Assembly (NCBI RefSeq): GCF_050942215.1
Contig: NZ_CP192056.1
Span: 3,968,001-4,032,000, forward strand
Length of the DNA: 64,000 nt
From: Sphaerimonospora sp050942215
GTDB taxonomy: Bacteria > Actinomycetota > Actinomycetes > Streptosporangiales > Streptosporangiaceae
Reading direction: 5' to 3'
The stretch's first letter is position 1. Each line of letters opens with the position of its first letter. The notes beneath the pieces are model-generated. The model worked only from the letters and a program-made list of their open reading frames with translations, had not been told where the DNA came from and ran no database searches. The position numbers were made by a program, and so were the translations under genes. Below, one piece after another: positions 1-8,760 of this stretch.

Positions 1-1488
1 GGCGGCATGGGCGTGGTACGGGGCGCCCAGGACGAAAAGCTCGGCCGACGGGTGGCAATCAAGCTGATCCAATTCCCCGATGGAATGCGAGATCCGGAGC
101 TCGAGGCCCGATTCACTCACGAAGCGAAGATCATGTCACGGCTCTCCCACCCCGGCGCACCGGTGCTTCACGACTTCGGCACCTATCAGGATCCAGCACT
201 GGGGAGCCGACTGTTCATGGTGATGCAGTTCATCAGGGGAACTGGCGTGGATGATGTCATTGTCGAGCATGGGCCTCTTCCGCTTGGATGGGTCGCGTCC
301 ATCGGCGCCCAGGTAGCGGCCGTTCTGGAGGCAGCGCACGACCTTGACATCCTGCACCGGGATTTGAAGCCTTCCAACCTCATGCTGCGTCGAGACGGTT
401 CCATCCAGGTCGTGGATTTCGGCCTGGCTCTGATGCACAATCCCGAGCTGACCAAACTGACCAGGACGGGGCAGCTGCTCGGAACCGCCGCCTACATGTC
501 ACCCGAGCAGGTCCGTGCCGAAGAGCCAACGGCGCGCAGCGACATCTACTCGCTGGGCACCGTGCTGTACGAACTGCTCACCGGGCGGCACCTGTTCACC
601 GGGTTGTCCGAGTACAGCGTGATGGATCAGCACGTCAACGCACGCCCAAATTCAGTCGGGCACCTGCGGTCTGACATGCCAAGGGAGCTGGACGAGCTCA
701 TCCTGGCCATGCTGGAGAAGCGGCCGGAAGACCGGCCGGCGACAGCTTCCGAGGTGCACTATCGGCTCATGCCGTACCTTGCCGGGACTGGTCCGCTCGG
801 CGACATGACCGCTCCGGATTCCAGCCCTGCCCGAATGTATTCACACGCGGTCAGCCGTACTCTCACCGCCGGAGCGCAACCTGTAGTTCCCGTTGTGAGG
901 AACGCTCCGACAGATGACGACTTCAGCCGCAGGGACATCAAGCATGCTCGCAGGCAGGCGACGTCCCTAGTCAGAAAATCACGCTATAACGATGCGGCAG
1001 GGATGCTCGCGAAAGTCGCTGAGTCCGCAAGCCAGAAGCTCGGTGCCGGCGACCCAGAAGTGATCGATCTGCGCGAACAGCTCGCGGATGTGCTGTTCAC
1101 TGCCCAGGACTACCGCCAGGCGGCCCAAGAGTTCCGGCAGATTGCCGACGACCTGCTCCTGCGGCCGGAGCCTGACCAGGAGCGGATATCCCAGTGCCGG
1201 CTGCAGGAAGCGATCTGCCAGGTCCACGCCGGTGCTCCAGAGCTCGCGCTGCACATCATGCGTGATCTACTGGCGGATGAGATGAGCCGCTTCCCTGAAG
1301 ACGACGCGCGGCTCCTGGAACTACGTCGCCAGATAGGCGAGCTGGAAGTCAGTGCCGGCGCTGTGGACAGGGCCCGAGCAACGCTCTCGGACTTGTGTGA
1401 TGACCTCGTCAGGCTCTACGGCCCCGACCACGGCGCCACTATCCGGGTCATCGAGCTCCTGGCCAGCCTTGACAGATGGCCTCTGTGA
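1..1488 (+). CDS. Ser/Thr protein kinase, 5'-truncated
   Basis: Hanks-type Ser/Thr kinase that phosphorylates proteins from ATP. The frame is open from base 1, so the true start lies outside the window; the first visible residues are the glycine-rich loop (GGMGVV). Counting from the ATG at 7, the ATP-binding Lys is at about 19 (VAIK), the catalytic loop HRDLKPSN at 117-124 and the DFG motif at 137-139, followed by GTAAYMSPEQ and SDIYSLGTVLYELLTG. The catalytic core therefore looks intact. From about residue 300 the protein continues into an alpha-helical TPR-like region, not a transmembrane/PASTA tail, so it is probably cytosolic. It lies 86 bp upstream of the OLD nuclease gene on the same strand, and its third-position G+C is visibly lower than that of genes right of the tRNA, suggesting transfer. 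A regulatory or sensory role beside the nuclease-helicase pair is inferred only. Confidence 0.9.
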   Translation, partial: GGMGVVRGAQDEKLGRRVAIKLIQFPDGMRDPELEARFTHEAKIMSRLSHPGAPVLHDFGTYQDPALGSRLFMVMQFIRGTGVDDVIVEHGPLPLGWVASIGAQVAAVLEAAHDLDILHRDLKPSNLMLRRDGSIQVVDFGLALMHNPELTKLTRTGQLLGTAAYMSPEQVRAEEPTARSDIYSLGTVLYELLTGRHLFTGLSEYSVMDQHVNARPNSVGHLRSDMPRELDELILAMLEKRPEDRPATASEVHYRLMPYLAGTGPLGDMTAPDSSPARMYSHAVSRTLTAGAQPVVPVVRNAPTDDDFSRRDIKHARRQATSLVRKSRYNDAAGMLAKVAESASQKLGAGDPEVIDLREQLADVLFTAQDYRQAAQEFRQIADDLLLRPEPDQERISQCRLQEAICQVHAGAPELALHIMRDLLADEMSRFPEDDARLLELRRQIGELEVSAGAVDRARATLSDLCDDLVRLYGPDHGATIRVIELLASLDRWPL

Positions 1489-1496
1489 ATTCTTAA

Positions 1497-1515
1497 CACA
1501 AGCACTACGCTTGTG
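1497..1515. promoter_or_regulatory. 7-bp inverted repeat before the OLD gene
   Basis: CACAAGC and GCTTGTG form a perfect inverted repeat with a 5-base spacer, between the kinase stop (1488) and the nuclease start (1575). There is no T-run, so an operator is more likely than an intrinsic terminator. A possible -10 (TACTCT) follows at 1528-1533. No binding protein can be named. Confidence 0.35.
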
Positions 1516-1574
1516 ACCATAATCCGCTACTCTGTGACGTGGACGGCAAGAGCCACCCCATGCGAGGGGGTTAC

Positions 1575-3533
1575 ATGCACATCAGGCGAGTTCACATCAG
1601 CAACTTCCGCAACTTTCGGGATCTGACCATCGATCCCTTTCCCCGCAACGCCGTGCTCGTAGGCGAAAACGGCATCGGCAAGTCCAACCTCATTCACGCT
1701 CTCCGGCTGGTCCTGGATCCCGATCTACCCGACAGTGCTCGGCTGCTGCGCATCGAGGACATCTGTGAGCACTCAAGTGCCAGCATCCAGACTGGCGTCG
1801 AAGTTCGCGTCGAAGTTGACCTTACGGACTTCGATGGCAACCCAGACCTCCAGGGCATCCTGGATGACTGCCTCGTCTCCCTCACCCCACCCACCGCGAG
1901 GATCTCGTTCGTGTTCAGGGCAGCGGCTTCTCCCCAATCGGGCGCGTTGTCCATCGATGACTACGGCTTCGAGATCCTCGGCGGGGAAAGCGATGCGGGA
2001 AACGGCAGGCGCATCCGCGCAAGCGTGCCTCTAACCGTTCTTCCAGCCCTCCGGGACGCGGTCAACGACCTGTCACGATGGCGCGGCTCACCGCTTCACG
2101 ATCTACTTGAGGCACGCAAGCCCGACCGATCAGTGCTCAAAGCCACGGCTGCGACGATTGAAAAAGCGATGAAGGATCTTGCGGCAGAAGGTCAGATCGT
2201 CGCGATCGAGCAGGAACTGGCCACTCGAGTGTCGGACATGGCCGGTCCGCAGTTGCGCCTTACCCCCACCCTGGGCTTCGCTTCCAGCGACCCCGACCGG
2301 CTGCTTCGCTCCATTCGGCTCTTCGTGGACGAGAACGGCAAACGCGGAGTCGGCGAGGCTTCCACCGGGAACGCGAACGTGCTCTACCTCGGATTGTTGC
2401 TGGAGCGCCTGATCTCTCGCCGCAATAAGATCAAAGACCGGCTGCTTGAACCCATCCTCGCAGTCGAAGAGCCGGAAGCGCACCTGCACCCCGTGCTTCA
2501 ACGTCAACTCTTCCGCTACCTGCTCCACATGGAGACCTCGCTCATGGTCTCCACCCACAGTCCGCATATCGCAGCCGTGACCAATCTCGACTCCCTTGTC
2601 CTCCTTCGACCGGATGCATACGGCAGCACCGTCGCCGCGACAACCGCAAGCGTGGAGCTGAGCGACCGCGATCGAAAAGATCTAGAGCGCTACCTGAACG
2701 TCAGCCGAGCAGAGGTCCTCTTCTGCACGGCAGCGATCCTGGTCGAAGGACCATCGGAGGTATATCTGCTTCCGGCGCTCGCCGCCGCACTCGGCTTCGA
2801 CCTCGATGCCCACGGTGTCATCATCGCCAACATCGAAGGCACCAACTTCGCCCCTTACAGGACCCTCCTTGGACCAGATGCCCTCAACGTGCCCCATGTG
2901 ATCGTCACAGACGGCGATCCTTATAGCAGAGGCAAGCACGTTGAGGCAGGTCTCAAACGAGCTATCGATCTACTGCAAACCGGACCGGTAAAAGATCAGC
3001 TCGACAAGTCGCTCAAGCGGGTCCTGTCCGGAGAGGATGCCACAGGCACCCAGGCGGTAAGGCTCGCGGCAGCGCAAGCTGACGTCTTCGTCGGCCACGC
3101 AACTCTCGAAGTGGACATGGTCCCGCTCCTCGCCGAACCGATGATCGACGCACACTCCGAGCTCGAGACCTCCTCGGACCTCTCAACGAAGTTCGCCAAC
3201 GCTGTCGGAGCCATACTCACCGGCGCCAGGCAGGATGACGATGAGAAGGAGCTACTCCGTCGAATCACGCACGTAAGTAAGGGCCGTTATGCTCAGCGCC
3301 TGGCCAACCATATCGAGAACAGCAAATCCGACATTCAGTCGGTCATCGCGAAAGGTGTCTCCAGCCTGTCTACCCCCGACTCGACAGAGGTCGAGCTCTC
3401 GACTCAGGAGTTGCTGAGCCTGGGCACCTACGGATACCTTCTGGCCGCCCTCGATCGAGTTTCCTGGCAGGTTCGTAGGCATGGGCTCGTCTCACACACC
3501 TCCCAGAACACCAGCGGACAGGAGAACCAGTGA
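1575..3533 (+). CDS. OLD-family ATP-dependent nuclease, GajA-like
   Basis: Overcoming-lysogeny-defect (OLD) nuclease: an ABC-type ATPase fused to a TOPRIM nuclease. Family members nick or degrade DNA under nucleotide control; GajA of the Gabija anti-phage system is one. The chosen ATG at 1575 has a GAGGGGG Shine-Dalgarno 4 bases upstream and gives 652 residues; an in-frame GTG at 1539 lacks a good site. Visible: MHIRRVHISNFRNF start, Walker A GENGIGKS at 30-37, ABC signature-like STGNANVLYLG, Walker B EEPEAHLHP, H-loop STHSPH, then TOPRIM with ILVEGPSE and VTDGDP. Its stop overlaps the helicase start (GTGA), implying translational coupling. At 652 residues it is somewhat longer than typical GajA. 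Low third-position G+C matches the other genes of this segment. A class 2 OLD protein outside Gabija proper is possible. Confidence 0.85.
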   Translation: MHIRRVHISNFRNFRDLTIDPFPRNAVLVGENGIGKSNLIHALRLVLDPDLPDSARLLRIEDICEHSSASIQTGVEVRVEVDLTDFDGNPDLQGILDDCLVSLTPPTARISFVFRAAASPQSGALSIDDYGFEILGGESDAGNGRRIRASVPLTVLPALRDAVNDLSRWRGSPLHDLLEARKPDRSVLKATAATIEKAMKDLAAEGQIVAIEQELATRVSDMAGPQLRLTPTLGFASSDPDRLLRSIRLFVDENGKRGVGEASTGNANVLYLGLLLERLISRRNKIKDRLLEPILAVEEPEAHLHPVLQRQLFRYLLHMETSLMVSTHSPHIAAVTNLDSLVLLRPDAYGSTVAATTASVELSDRDRKDLERYLNVSRAEVLFCTAAILVEGPSEVYLLPALAAALGFDLDAHGVIIANIEGTNFAPYRTLLGPDALNVPHVIVTDGDPYSRGKHVEAGLKRAIDLLQTGPVKDQLDKSLKRVLSGEDATGTQAVRLAAAQADVFVGHATLEVDMVPLLAEPMIDAHSELETSSDLSTKFANAVGAILTGARQDDDEKELLRRITHVSKGRYAQRLANHIENSKSDIQSVIAKGVSSLSTPDSTEVELSTQELLSLGTYGYLLAALDRVSWQVRRHGLVSHTSQNTSGQENQ

Positions 3534-5422
3534 TCCTCCTTTCCGGTCCGGCACTTCACCGCGAACTCGACGCGCTCGACGATGAGCAGCGCGAGGCTGT
3601 ATTTCACGATGGCGACCTGGCCGTCATGGCCGGTCCGGGCTCGGGGAAAACCCGTACCCTCGTGGCCAAGGTCGGCTACCTTCTGGCATCACAGCAGGTC
3701 TCGATACACCGTAGCGTCGCTGCCATCACCTACGGACGAGGAGCTGCACGAGAGATCACCCATCGCCTCCGCAAGCTGGGAATCACGCATGAGCGACACC
3801 TTACATCGAGCACCCTGCACAGCTGGTGCCTGAACGCAGTCCTTCGACCGTACGGACCACTTGTCGGAATTCCCGTCCCCAGCCCCGGATGTATCGTCGA
3901 CGAATGGTCATCTGCTTGGTCACAGCACGTTGCCCCCTCCTATGCCGAGGCAGGTGTTCATGGCAAAGGAAACCCGAAGGAGATTGTGAGAGCGCGTCGC
4001 ATCGTCGCATCCGGTCGCGCTCAGGACATCGAGGCCCTCGGCAAGATGGCAGACGTGGCCCGGTCATTTGATGCCCGGCTGACGGCGGCGGGACAGTTCG
4101 ACTTCGACTCCATCATTGCGCAGTCACTTCGACTCCTCCGCGAGAATTCGAAAGCTGCGAAGATGGTCGCCGCTCGGTACCCCTGGCTGATCGTCGATGA
4201 GTACCAGGATCTCGGACCGGTCCTCCACGAACTGGTCCTGCACCTGCGCAACCAGGAGGGCGTACGAGTTGCCGCCTTCGGCGATCCAGATCAAACGATC
4301 ATGTCGTTCAATGGGGCCGATCCTCGTTACCTCCGGGAACTCGCAGCTCAGAAAGGTATTCATCCCGTCGCTCTCACAACCAACTACCGATGTGGGCAAG
4401 CCGTAATCGACGCGAGCCATGTGGTGCTCGATGAACCTCGTCCCCATCGAGCCGATCCGCTCCGGGAGGACAACGGGGATCTGGAGTTGGTCCCCTTGGC
4501 CGGTGGTCTGTCAGACCACGCTAAGCGTGTCGTCGAGAAGGTTCACGAGCTTTCAACGGCTGGTACGAGGCTTCACCAAGTCGCGATCTTCTATCCCCGC
4601 AAGGGTGAACTGCTCGACGCCATCGTCGCCGCGTTGAACATGGCCAACCTTCCTTACGTTCACGAAGGAGAGCAACGCTTCCCCAAGGGGGATCTGGCCG
4701 ATTTCATTCACGACTGTGCGGCCAGAGCAGTCCTCGGCCCTGCGATTCGAGCAACAGGGACCCAGCGCACCGATCATGCGCATACGATCACGGAGATGGC
4801 GTTCGCCTACAACCGGCTTCGTCGTGGCAGCGGACTGCCGGAAATCCCAGATCATGTAGCTGGAGGCATCCTCGTCACGGCCCTGCAATCGGTATCTGCT
4901 GACGACAACCTGACCGTATGGCTGGAGAAGCTCTCGAGCGCACTTGCCCTGCCTGCCATCTGCGCCGGTAGCCCCATAGCCCGTGACCAGGACGTACTCC
5001 AACAATTCCTCAACGCCGCCCGCCGCCACGGGCTCACGGTAGGTGATGTAGCAGGAACGGTCAGAACAGACAGGCTTACTCTCGTCACATATCACTCCGC
5101 CAAGGGGCGCGAGTGGGACTACGTCATCTTGCCCGGCCTTGTGGATGGCATCATGCCGTACCGTCCCTGGTCACGTCCGCATAGACGGCACCTGGAGCCA
5201 CGCGAAGCAGATCTCACCGAATCGAGGAGGCTGTTTTATGTCGCCCTCACCCGAACAAGGCAGACTGCGATCCTGATCTACGGCGACTTCTGGACATCGG
5301 ACAGAGGCGACCGAAACGAATACGGTAAGTCTAGGTTCATCCTTGAACTCCTTAACCGCAGACCGAGCATCCTGACCCATGCTCGTCCTCTCCAGCATCA
5401 ACAACATGTCATACCCGGTTAG
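3530..5422 (+). CDS. UvrD/PcrA-like superfamily 1 helicase, GajB-like
   Basis: Superfamily 1A DNA helicase, 630 residues. Motifs in order: Q motif (DEQREAV, Q20), Walker A AGPGSGKT (34-41), motif II VDEYQD, motif III FGDPDQTIMSFNGA, motif IV TTNYRC, motif V TYHSAKGREWDYVILPGL, motif VI RLFYVALTRTR. All catalytic motifs are present, so it should be an active ATP-driven translocase. The GTG start overlaps the stop of the OLD gene (GTGA), so the two are almost certainly made together. In Gabija systems GajA and GajB form one complex; this protein is longer than the roughly 500 residues of classical GajB. It could instead be a repair helicase, but the coupling to an OLD nuclease in a mobile segment argues for defence. 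Confidence 0.85.
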   Translation: MILLSGPALHRELDALDDEQREAVFHDGDLAVMAGPGSGKTRTLVAKVGYLLASQQVSIHRSVAAITYGRGAAREITHRLRKLGITHERHLTSSTLHSWCLNAVLRPYGPLVGIPVPSPGCIVDEWSSAWSQHVAPSYAEAGVHGKGNPKEIVRARRIVASGRAQDIEALGKMADVARSFDARLTAAGQFDFDSIIAQSLRLLRENSKAAKMVAARYPWLIVDEYQDLGPVLHELVLHLRNQEGVRVAAFGDPDQTIMSFNGADPRYLRELAAQKGIHPVALTTNYRCGQAVIDASHVVLDEPRPHRADPLREDNGDLELVPLAGGLSDHAKRVVEKVHELSTAGTRLHQVAIFYPRKGELLDAIVAALNMANLPYVHEGEQRFPKGDLADFIHDCAARAVLGPAIRATGTQRTDHAHTITEMAFAYNRLRRGSGLPEIPDHVAGGILVTALQSVSADDNLTVWLEKLSSALALPAICAGSPIARDQDVLQQFLNAARRHGLTVGDVAGTVRTDRLTLVTYHSAKGREWDYVILPGLVDGIMPYRPWSRPHRRHLEPREADLTESRRLFYVALTRTRQTAILIYGDFWTSDRGDRNEYGKSRFILELLNRRPSILTHARPLQHQQHVIPG

Positions 5423-5508
5423 CAGGGAGGAGCCCCGGGTGAGCAACAGCCTCCAGGATGGAGGACGACCTGGGACCCCCATCGGTTCATTGCTCGCTTT
5501 AGCCCAGC

Positions 5509-6200
5509 TCGCCAGCAAGGTCGGCCTCCTTGACCAGGCGGCCCTCTCGGGGGCTGCGGGAGGTCCGGACCATGGCGACGCCGCTGGGCAGCTCTCCGTC
5601 AGCCTGACGGTTCCGCTATGCCCATCGCCAGCCTCTCGCTGCAGTGTCCAACCGTTCCCATTGTGCTCAGCGAGCGGCTCGGGATCTTCTTCCCGCTCTC
5701 CTTGCTGCTCTGTTCGCGGGTCAACATCTGCACCGGTCGCGGGATCTGAGATCAGAACCGGCACCTTATGAGCCGGCTGTCCCTCTGGATGCCTTCGGGA
5801 TCTGAGACCTCAGAAGCTCATAGCTGCCGATCCAAGTCAGGGACGGCCAGGCAGCGATGATACGGCCGATCATGCTGGGCTCGACGACAGCGATGTTCGC
5901 GCCGAGCCTGGCGACGACTATCAGACCGCAACGGCCAGCGGGATGAGCACTGCCGCCAGGTGATCCTCACCGTGACGCAGGCAGAGCTCGTGCATGTACC
6001 TGAACGAGACGACCGCAGCGATCGCCGCCAGCAGGAAAACACCAGCGATCGTCGTGCCCGCCCCCCATATACGAGAGCATCGTCTCCCTGACCGTGGGCA
6101 GCCAGGCTGCCGGGGATGCGGACGGCTGCGACCAGAGCCCCGGATTCGGCGGGGGTTCAGGGCCGACGGACACCCAGTTCCGGTCATCGATGACAGTCAC
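5509..6200 (-). pseudogene. Degraded DUF2637 (SpdB-like) gene
   Basis: No single frame spans this stretch, but reading leftward across frames recovers a DUF2637 protein. It starts at the ATG at 6200 (MTVIDDRNWVSVGPEP), shifts frame near 6050-6070 into AGVFLLAAIAAVVSFRYMHE and RHGEDHLAAVLIPLAV, then shifts with an apparent deletion near 5922 into GANIAVVEPSMIGRIIAAWP and SYELLRSQI (TAA at 5766-5768). Further on, DGELPSG and GRLVKEADLAGELG end at a TAA at 5509-5511, matching the usual C-terminus of the family. DUF2637 proteins are membrane proteins often encoded in actinomycete integrative conjugative elements and transfer plasmids. Several independent lesions make a functional product very unlikely. 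It fills the otherwise gene-free gap between the helicase and tRNA-Pro; 5423-5508 shows nothing. Confidence 0.75.
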
Positions 6201-6221
6201 TCAGTTAGTCACTCAGCAACA

Positions 6222-6257
6222 GAAAAGGGCCCGTCTCACCGAAGTGATCTAGGCCCT
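6222..6257 (-). terminator. Intrinsic terminator of tRNA-Pro
   Basis: Read leftward: AGGGCC, an inner TCAC-TTCG-GTGA hairpin with a UUCG tetraloop, GGCCCT, then a short T-run (the AAAA at 6223-6226 on the plus strand). It begins 18 bases beyond the 3' end of the tRNA gene, so the tRNA appears to be a single-gene transcript. Confidence 0.7.
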
Positions 6258-6274
6258 GACCTGGTAAAACTCTG

Positions 6275-6348
<74 letters not shown>

Positions 6349-6438
6349 TCGCCCGGGCTGGCCGGACTTCCACAACCTTAGCGCAGTTTCCGGCCGGGTG
6401 CGTACACCACGATCCTTCCTCCGACCTAAGCTTCGATC

Positions 6439-6903
6439 ATGGGAAGGAAACCGCGGATCGATCACGAGGAGCTCGCCCGGCTGGCCGCCGAAGGCTGGTC
6501 GAACGCCGAGCTGGCCGCGCATTTCGGCGTCACGGAGTCCGGCGTCCTCCAGGCGAAGCGGGCGGCGGGTTTGTCCAGGCCGATGACCGATCACAGCAGG
6601 GCCCTGCCCTGGAAGCTCCGCCGTGAGCACAGCCAGACCGGTCCGGCCACCAACCTGCGCAACCTGTCCGCTGCGGCTCAGGGTCGCAGGGTCACCAAGG
6701 AAAAGCTCAACACGGCTCTCCGCTGGGCGAACCGGCTCGTCGACGACGGTCTCGACATCGCCTACGACCCCGAGCACGGCTTCCAGGAGGTGCCTGCGGC
6801 AGGTTCCTCCCACATCGGGCGAGTGCTGGCGGAGGTCCGTGAGGCCATCGGTGGGTCGCCCGGGGACGAGACGCCCGGTACGGACGTCCCCGGACGGAAG
6901 TAG
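6439..6903 (+). CDS. Hypothetical protein with HTH-like N-terminus
   Basis: A 154-residue protein I cannot name. Residues 9-40 (EELARLAAEGWSNAELAAHFGVTESGVLQAKRAAGL) read as a helix-turn-helix of the resolvase/MerR-like type, so DNA binding is plausible. The middle part (TNLRNLSAAAQGRRVTKEKLNTALRWANRL) is basic and helical, and the C-terminus is disordered. No Shine-Dalgarno precedes the ATG; TAAGCT at 6427-6432 could be a -10 for a leaderless mRNA starting at the ATG. It is the first gene beyond the tRNA on its 5' side and already has the high third-position G+C of the chromosome, so it probably belongs to the host backbone. Confidence 0.65.
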   Translation: MGRKPRIDHEELARLAAEGWSNAELAAHFGVTESGVLQAKRAAGLSRPMTDHSRALPWKLRREHSQTGPATNLRNLSAAAQGRRVTKEKLNTALRWANRLVDDGLDIAYDPEHGFQEVPAAGSSHIGRVLAEVREAIGGSPGDETPGTDVPGRK

Positions 6904-6915
6904 ACCTCCTGCCGA

Positions 6916-7248
6916 TCATTCGTCGTTCCGGCGGATCGGTGTGGTGTCCTCCCGGATGTGCACGTGACGCCGCCCCGGGTGCGCGGTGGCGTGCGGTTCG
7001 TTCTCGTGCACGTGAACGTGCTGCTCGGCCGGCGGATCGACCGTGTACACGTCCGGCTCGATGACGTCGACCGTCTCCTCGGCCTGCGGGCGGCGGGTGT
7101 AGAAGCCGGTCAGCAGTGCGCCGACGACACCCACCCCCATCAGGATCCAGCCGATCATCTGCAGGTCGATCCCGGGGACGTCCCACTTCACCGCGAAGGC
7201 GAGAACGGCGCCGATCGCGATGAAGGCGAGGCTGGCTCCGAATCCCAT
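6916..7248 (-). CDS. DUF6458-like small membrane protein
   Basis: A 110-residue protein with two hydrophobic helices at about 3-21 and 30-48 (LAFIAIGAVLAFAV and MIGWILMGVGVVGALLTGFY), then a hydrophilic His/Glu-rich tail. This fits the short two-helix actinobacterial DUF6458 family, whose function is unknown. The start has an ideal GAGGAGG site 5 bases upstream. It is divergent from the 7384 operon, sharing a 135-bp gap with A/T-rich patches (GCGTAAAGACGC near 7305-7316) that may hold both promoters. Confidence 0.75.
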   Translation of the reverse strand: MGFGASLAFIAIGAVLAFAVKWDVPGIDLQMIGWILMGVGVVGALLTGFYTRRPQAEETVDVIEPDVYTVDPPAEQHVHVHENEPHATAHPGRRHVHIREDTTPIRRNDE

Positions 7249-7383
7249 GACTACCTCCTCTGCTGGTAAAGCACCCTCTACCCGTCAATCGACCGGCTAC
7301 GCGATGCGTAAAGACGCGTAAACGGGGCCTTCGAGGGCAGTCGCGGAAGACCAGCGCACCATTCGCAACCTTGGGAGGCAGAC

Positions 7384-7992
7384 ATGAGCCCCGGAGTCTG
7401 GGCGGCAGTCGTCATAGTCGTGGTGGCGGCCCTGATCGCGATCGGCTACGCCCTGACGATCTGGAATCGCCGCCGGCATCTGCGGGACCGGTTCGGGCCC
7501 GAATACGACCGGACGGTACGGCACAGCGACAGCCGCAGAGAGGCCGAGCAGGAGTTGCTCTCCCGCGAGGAGCGTCACGCCGAACTGCACATCCGCCCGC
7601 TCGACCCGGAGACCAGGCATTCGTACGCGATGAAGTGGGCAGGGGTCCAGGAGCGGTTCGTCGACGCACCCGGTTTCGCCGTCACCGAGGCCGACGCCCT
7701 CGTCACCGCCGTCATGACCGAGCGCGGATATCCCACAGAGGGGTTCGAGCAGCGACTGAGCGACCTGTCCGTCGCCCACGCCGCCACGCTCGGCCACTAC
7801 CGCAAGGCACACGACATCAGCGGACGCGCCGCCAGGCAGGACGCCACGACCGAGGAACTGCGCCAGGCGATGGTCCACTACCGCGCGCTCTTCCATGAAC
7901 TTCTCGGCTCCGGCGAGGACCGCCCGAACGGCAGGCGGTCCGCCCGGCACGACAGGGAGCCCGCCCGGGACGACAGGGAGGCCCGCCGATGA
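7384..7992 (+). CDS. Membrane-anchored protein, unknown function
   Basis: 202 residues: one N-terminal transmembrane helix (about 5-27, VWAAVVIVVVAALIAIGYAL), then a basic stop (NRRRHLRDRFG) and a charged cytosolic or periplasmic domain. Residues about 85-175 contain the pattern WxxxQxxFVDxPxxxVxEADxLVxxVMxERGY that recurs in the next gene, ending in a helix with YRALFHELL. The start ATG has a GGGAGG site. The stop overlaps the next start (ATGA). The domain is frequent in actinomycete proteins annotated only as secreted or hypothetical; no biochemical role can be assigned. Confidence 0.75.
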   Translation: MSPGVWAAVVIVVVAALIAIGYALTIWNRRRHLRDRFGPEYDRTVRHSDSRREAEQELLSREERHAELHIRPLDPETRHSYAMKWAGVQERFVDAPGFAVTEADALVTAVMTERGYPTEGFEQRLSDLSVAHAATLGHYRKAHDISGRAARQDATTEELRQAMVHYRALFHELLGSGEDRPNGRRSARHDREPARDDREARR

Positions 7993-8501
7993 CGCGCAAC
8001 GACACGACGAAGACCGATCAGTCCCAGAAGAAGGAGCGGCAGATGACCGACGCCATGAACGAGACGAGACACATCCGGGACACGACCCGTGCGCCGCGGG
8101 CACTCCACCCACAGGACACACCGAACACACCGGATGTCACGAACACGAAGAACACGCCGAGGACGGAAAACACAGAGCACACACAGAACACGCGGCGCAC
8201 GCAGGACACGCGCCGCGTCGAGCCGGACACGAGCCACACGGGAGACGTGGCCCCCGCACAGAACGGGCTCGACGGCGAGCTCGAAACACGCTGGCGGGAG
8301 ATCAAGGCCGGCTTCGTGGACCACCCCCGGCAGTCGGTCGAGCAGGCCGACGAACTGGTGGACGAGGCGCTGAGACAGTTCACGACCCGTCATCGGAACC
8401 TGCTCGATCAGTGGAAGAGCGGCGACGAGAGCGACACGGAAACGCTCCGCCTCGCCCTGCGCGATTATCACAACCTGCTGCTGCAGTTAACCGGAAAGTG
8501 A
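7989..8501 (+). CDS. Soluble paralogue of the preceding gene's C-terminal domain
   Basis: 170 residues, starting inside the stop of the previous gene (ATGA). The first ~90 residues are Thr/Arg/Asp/Asn-rich and disordered with NTxxT-type repetition. The last ~75 (ELETRWREIKAGFVDHPRQS to RDYHNLLLQLTGK) align by eye with the C-terminal domain of the upstream protein, so the pair arose by duplication; this copy lacks the membrane anchor. An internal ATG at 8043, preceded by AAGGAGCGGCAG, is an alternative start that would remove 18 residues. Function unknown. Confidence 0.7.
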   Translation: MTRNDTTKTDQSQKKERQMTDAMNETRHIRDTTRAPRALHPQDTPNTPDVTNTKNTPRTENTEHTQNTRRTQDTRRVEPDTSHTGDVAPAQNGLDGELETRWREIKAGFVDHPRQSVEQADELVDEALRQFTTRHRNLLDQWKSGDESDTETLRLALRDYHNLLLQLTGK

Positions 8502-8511
8502 GGTGACCGCC

Positions 8512-8703
8512 ATGCTCGCCATCGCGGCGGCTGTCGTCTTCGGGATCGCCTTTCTCCTCGATCTTCTCGACGCGAGCATCGGCATCGGCACGACGGCACT
8601 GATCGCCCTCGGCCTGTGCCTGCTCGCACTGCACCAGGCCGGCGTCGGCACCTCCGGAGTGAGCTCCTGGCGCGGCGGCTGGCGCGGACGCGCCCGTCGC
8701 TGA
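8512..8703 (+). CDS. Small two-helix membrane protein
   Basis: 63 residues from the ATG at 8512, which has GAGGTGA 5 bases upstream; an in-frame GTG at 8503 lies inside that site and is less likely. Nearly all of it is hydrophobic (AIAAAVVFGIAFLLDLLDASIGIGTTALIALGLCLLALHQAG), ending in a basic RGGWRGRARR tail, so it is an inner-membrane protein with a cytosolic C-terminus. It is the last gene of the 7384-8703 operon. Confidence 0.65.
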   Translation: MLAIAAAVVFGIAFLLDLLDASIGIGTTALIALGLCLLALHQAGVGTSGVSSWRGGWRGRARR

Positions 8704-8760
8704 TCCGCGGTACGGGTACGGCACCGGCCGGCGTGAGCCCCGATGCCGTACTCCCGGATC
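8702..8760 (+). terminator. Candidate hairpin after the 7384-8703 operon
   Basis: GATCCGCGGTACGG (8702-8715) pairs with CCGTACTCCCGGATC (8746-8760) with one bulge, forming a long-loop hairpin that starts on the stop codon. There is no U-run. The rest of the 429-base gap up to 9132 holds no convincing gene apart from the promoter and the tiny reading frame listed next. Confidence 0.4.

Noticed and set aside
5379..5771. 130-codon plus-strand frame after the helicase
   Set aside because: Opposes the better-supported DUF2637 remnant and has no start site or domain.
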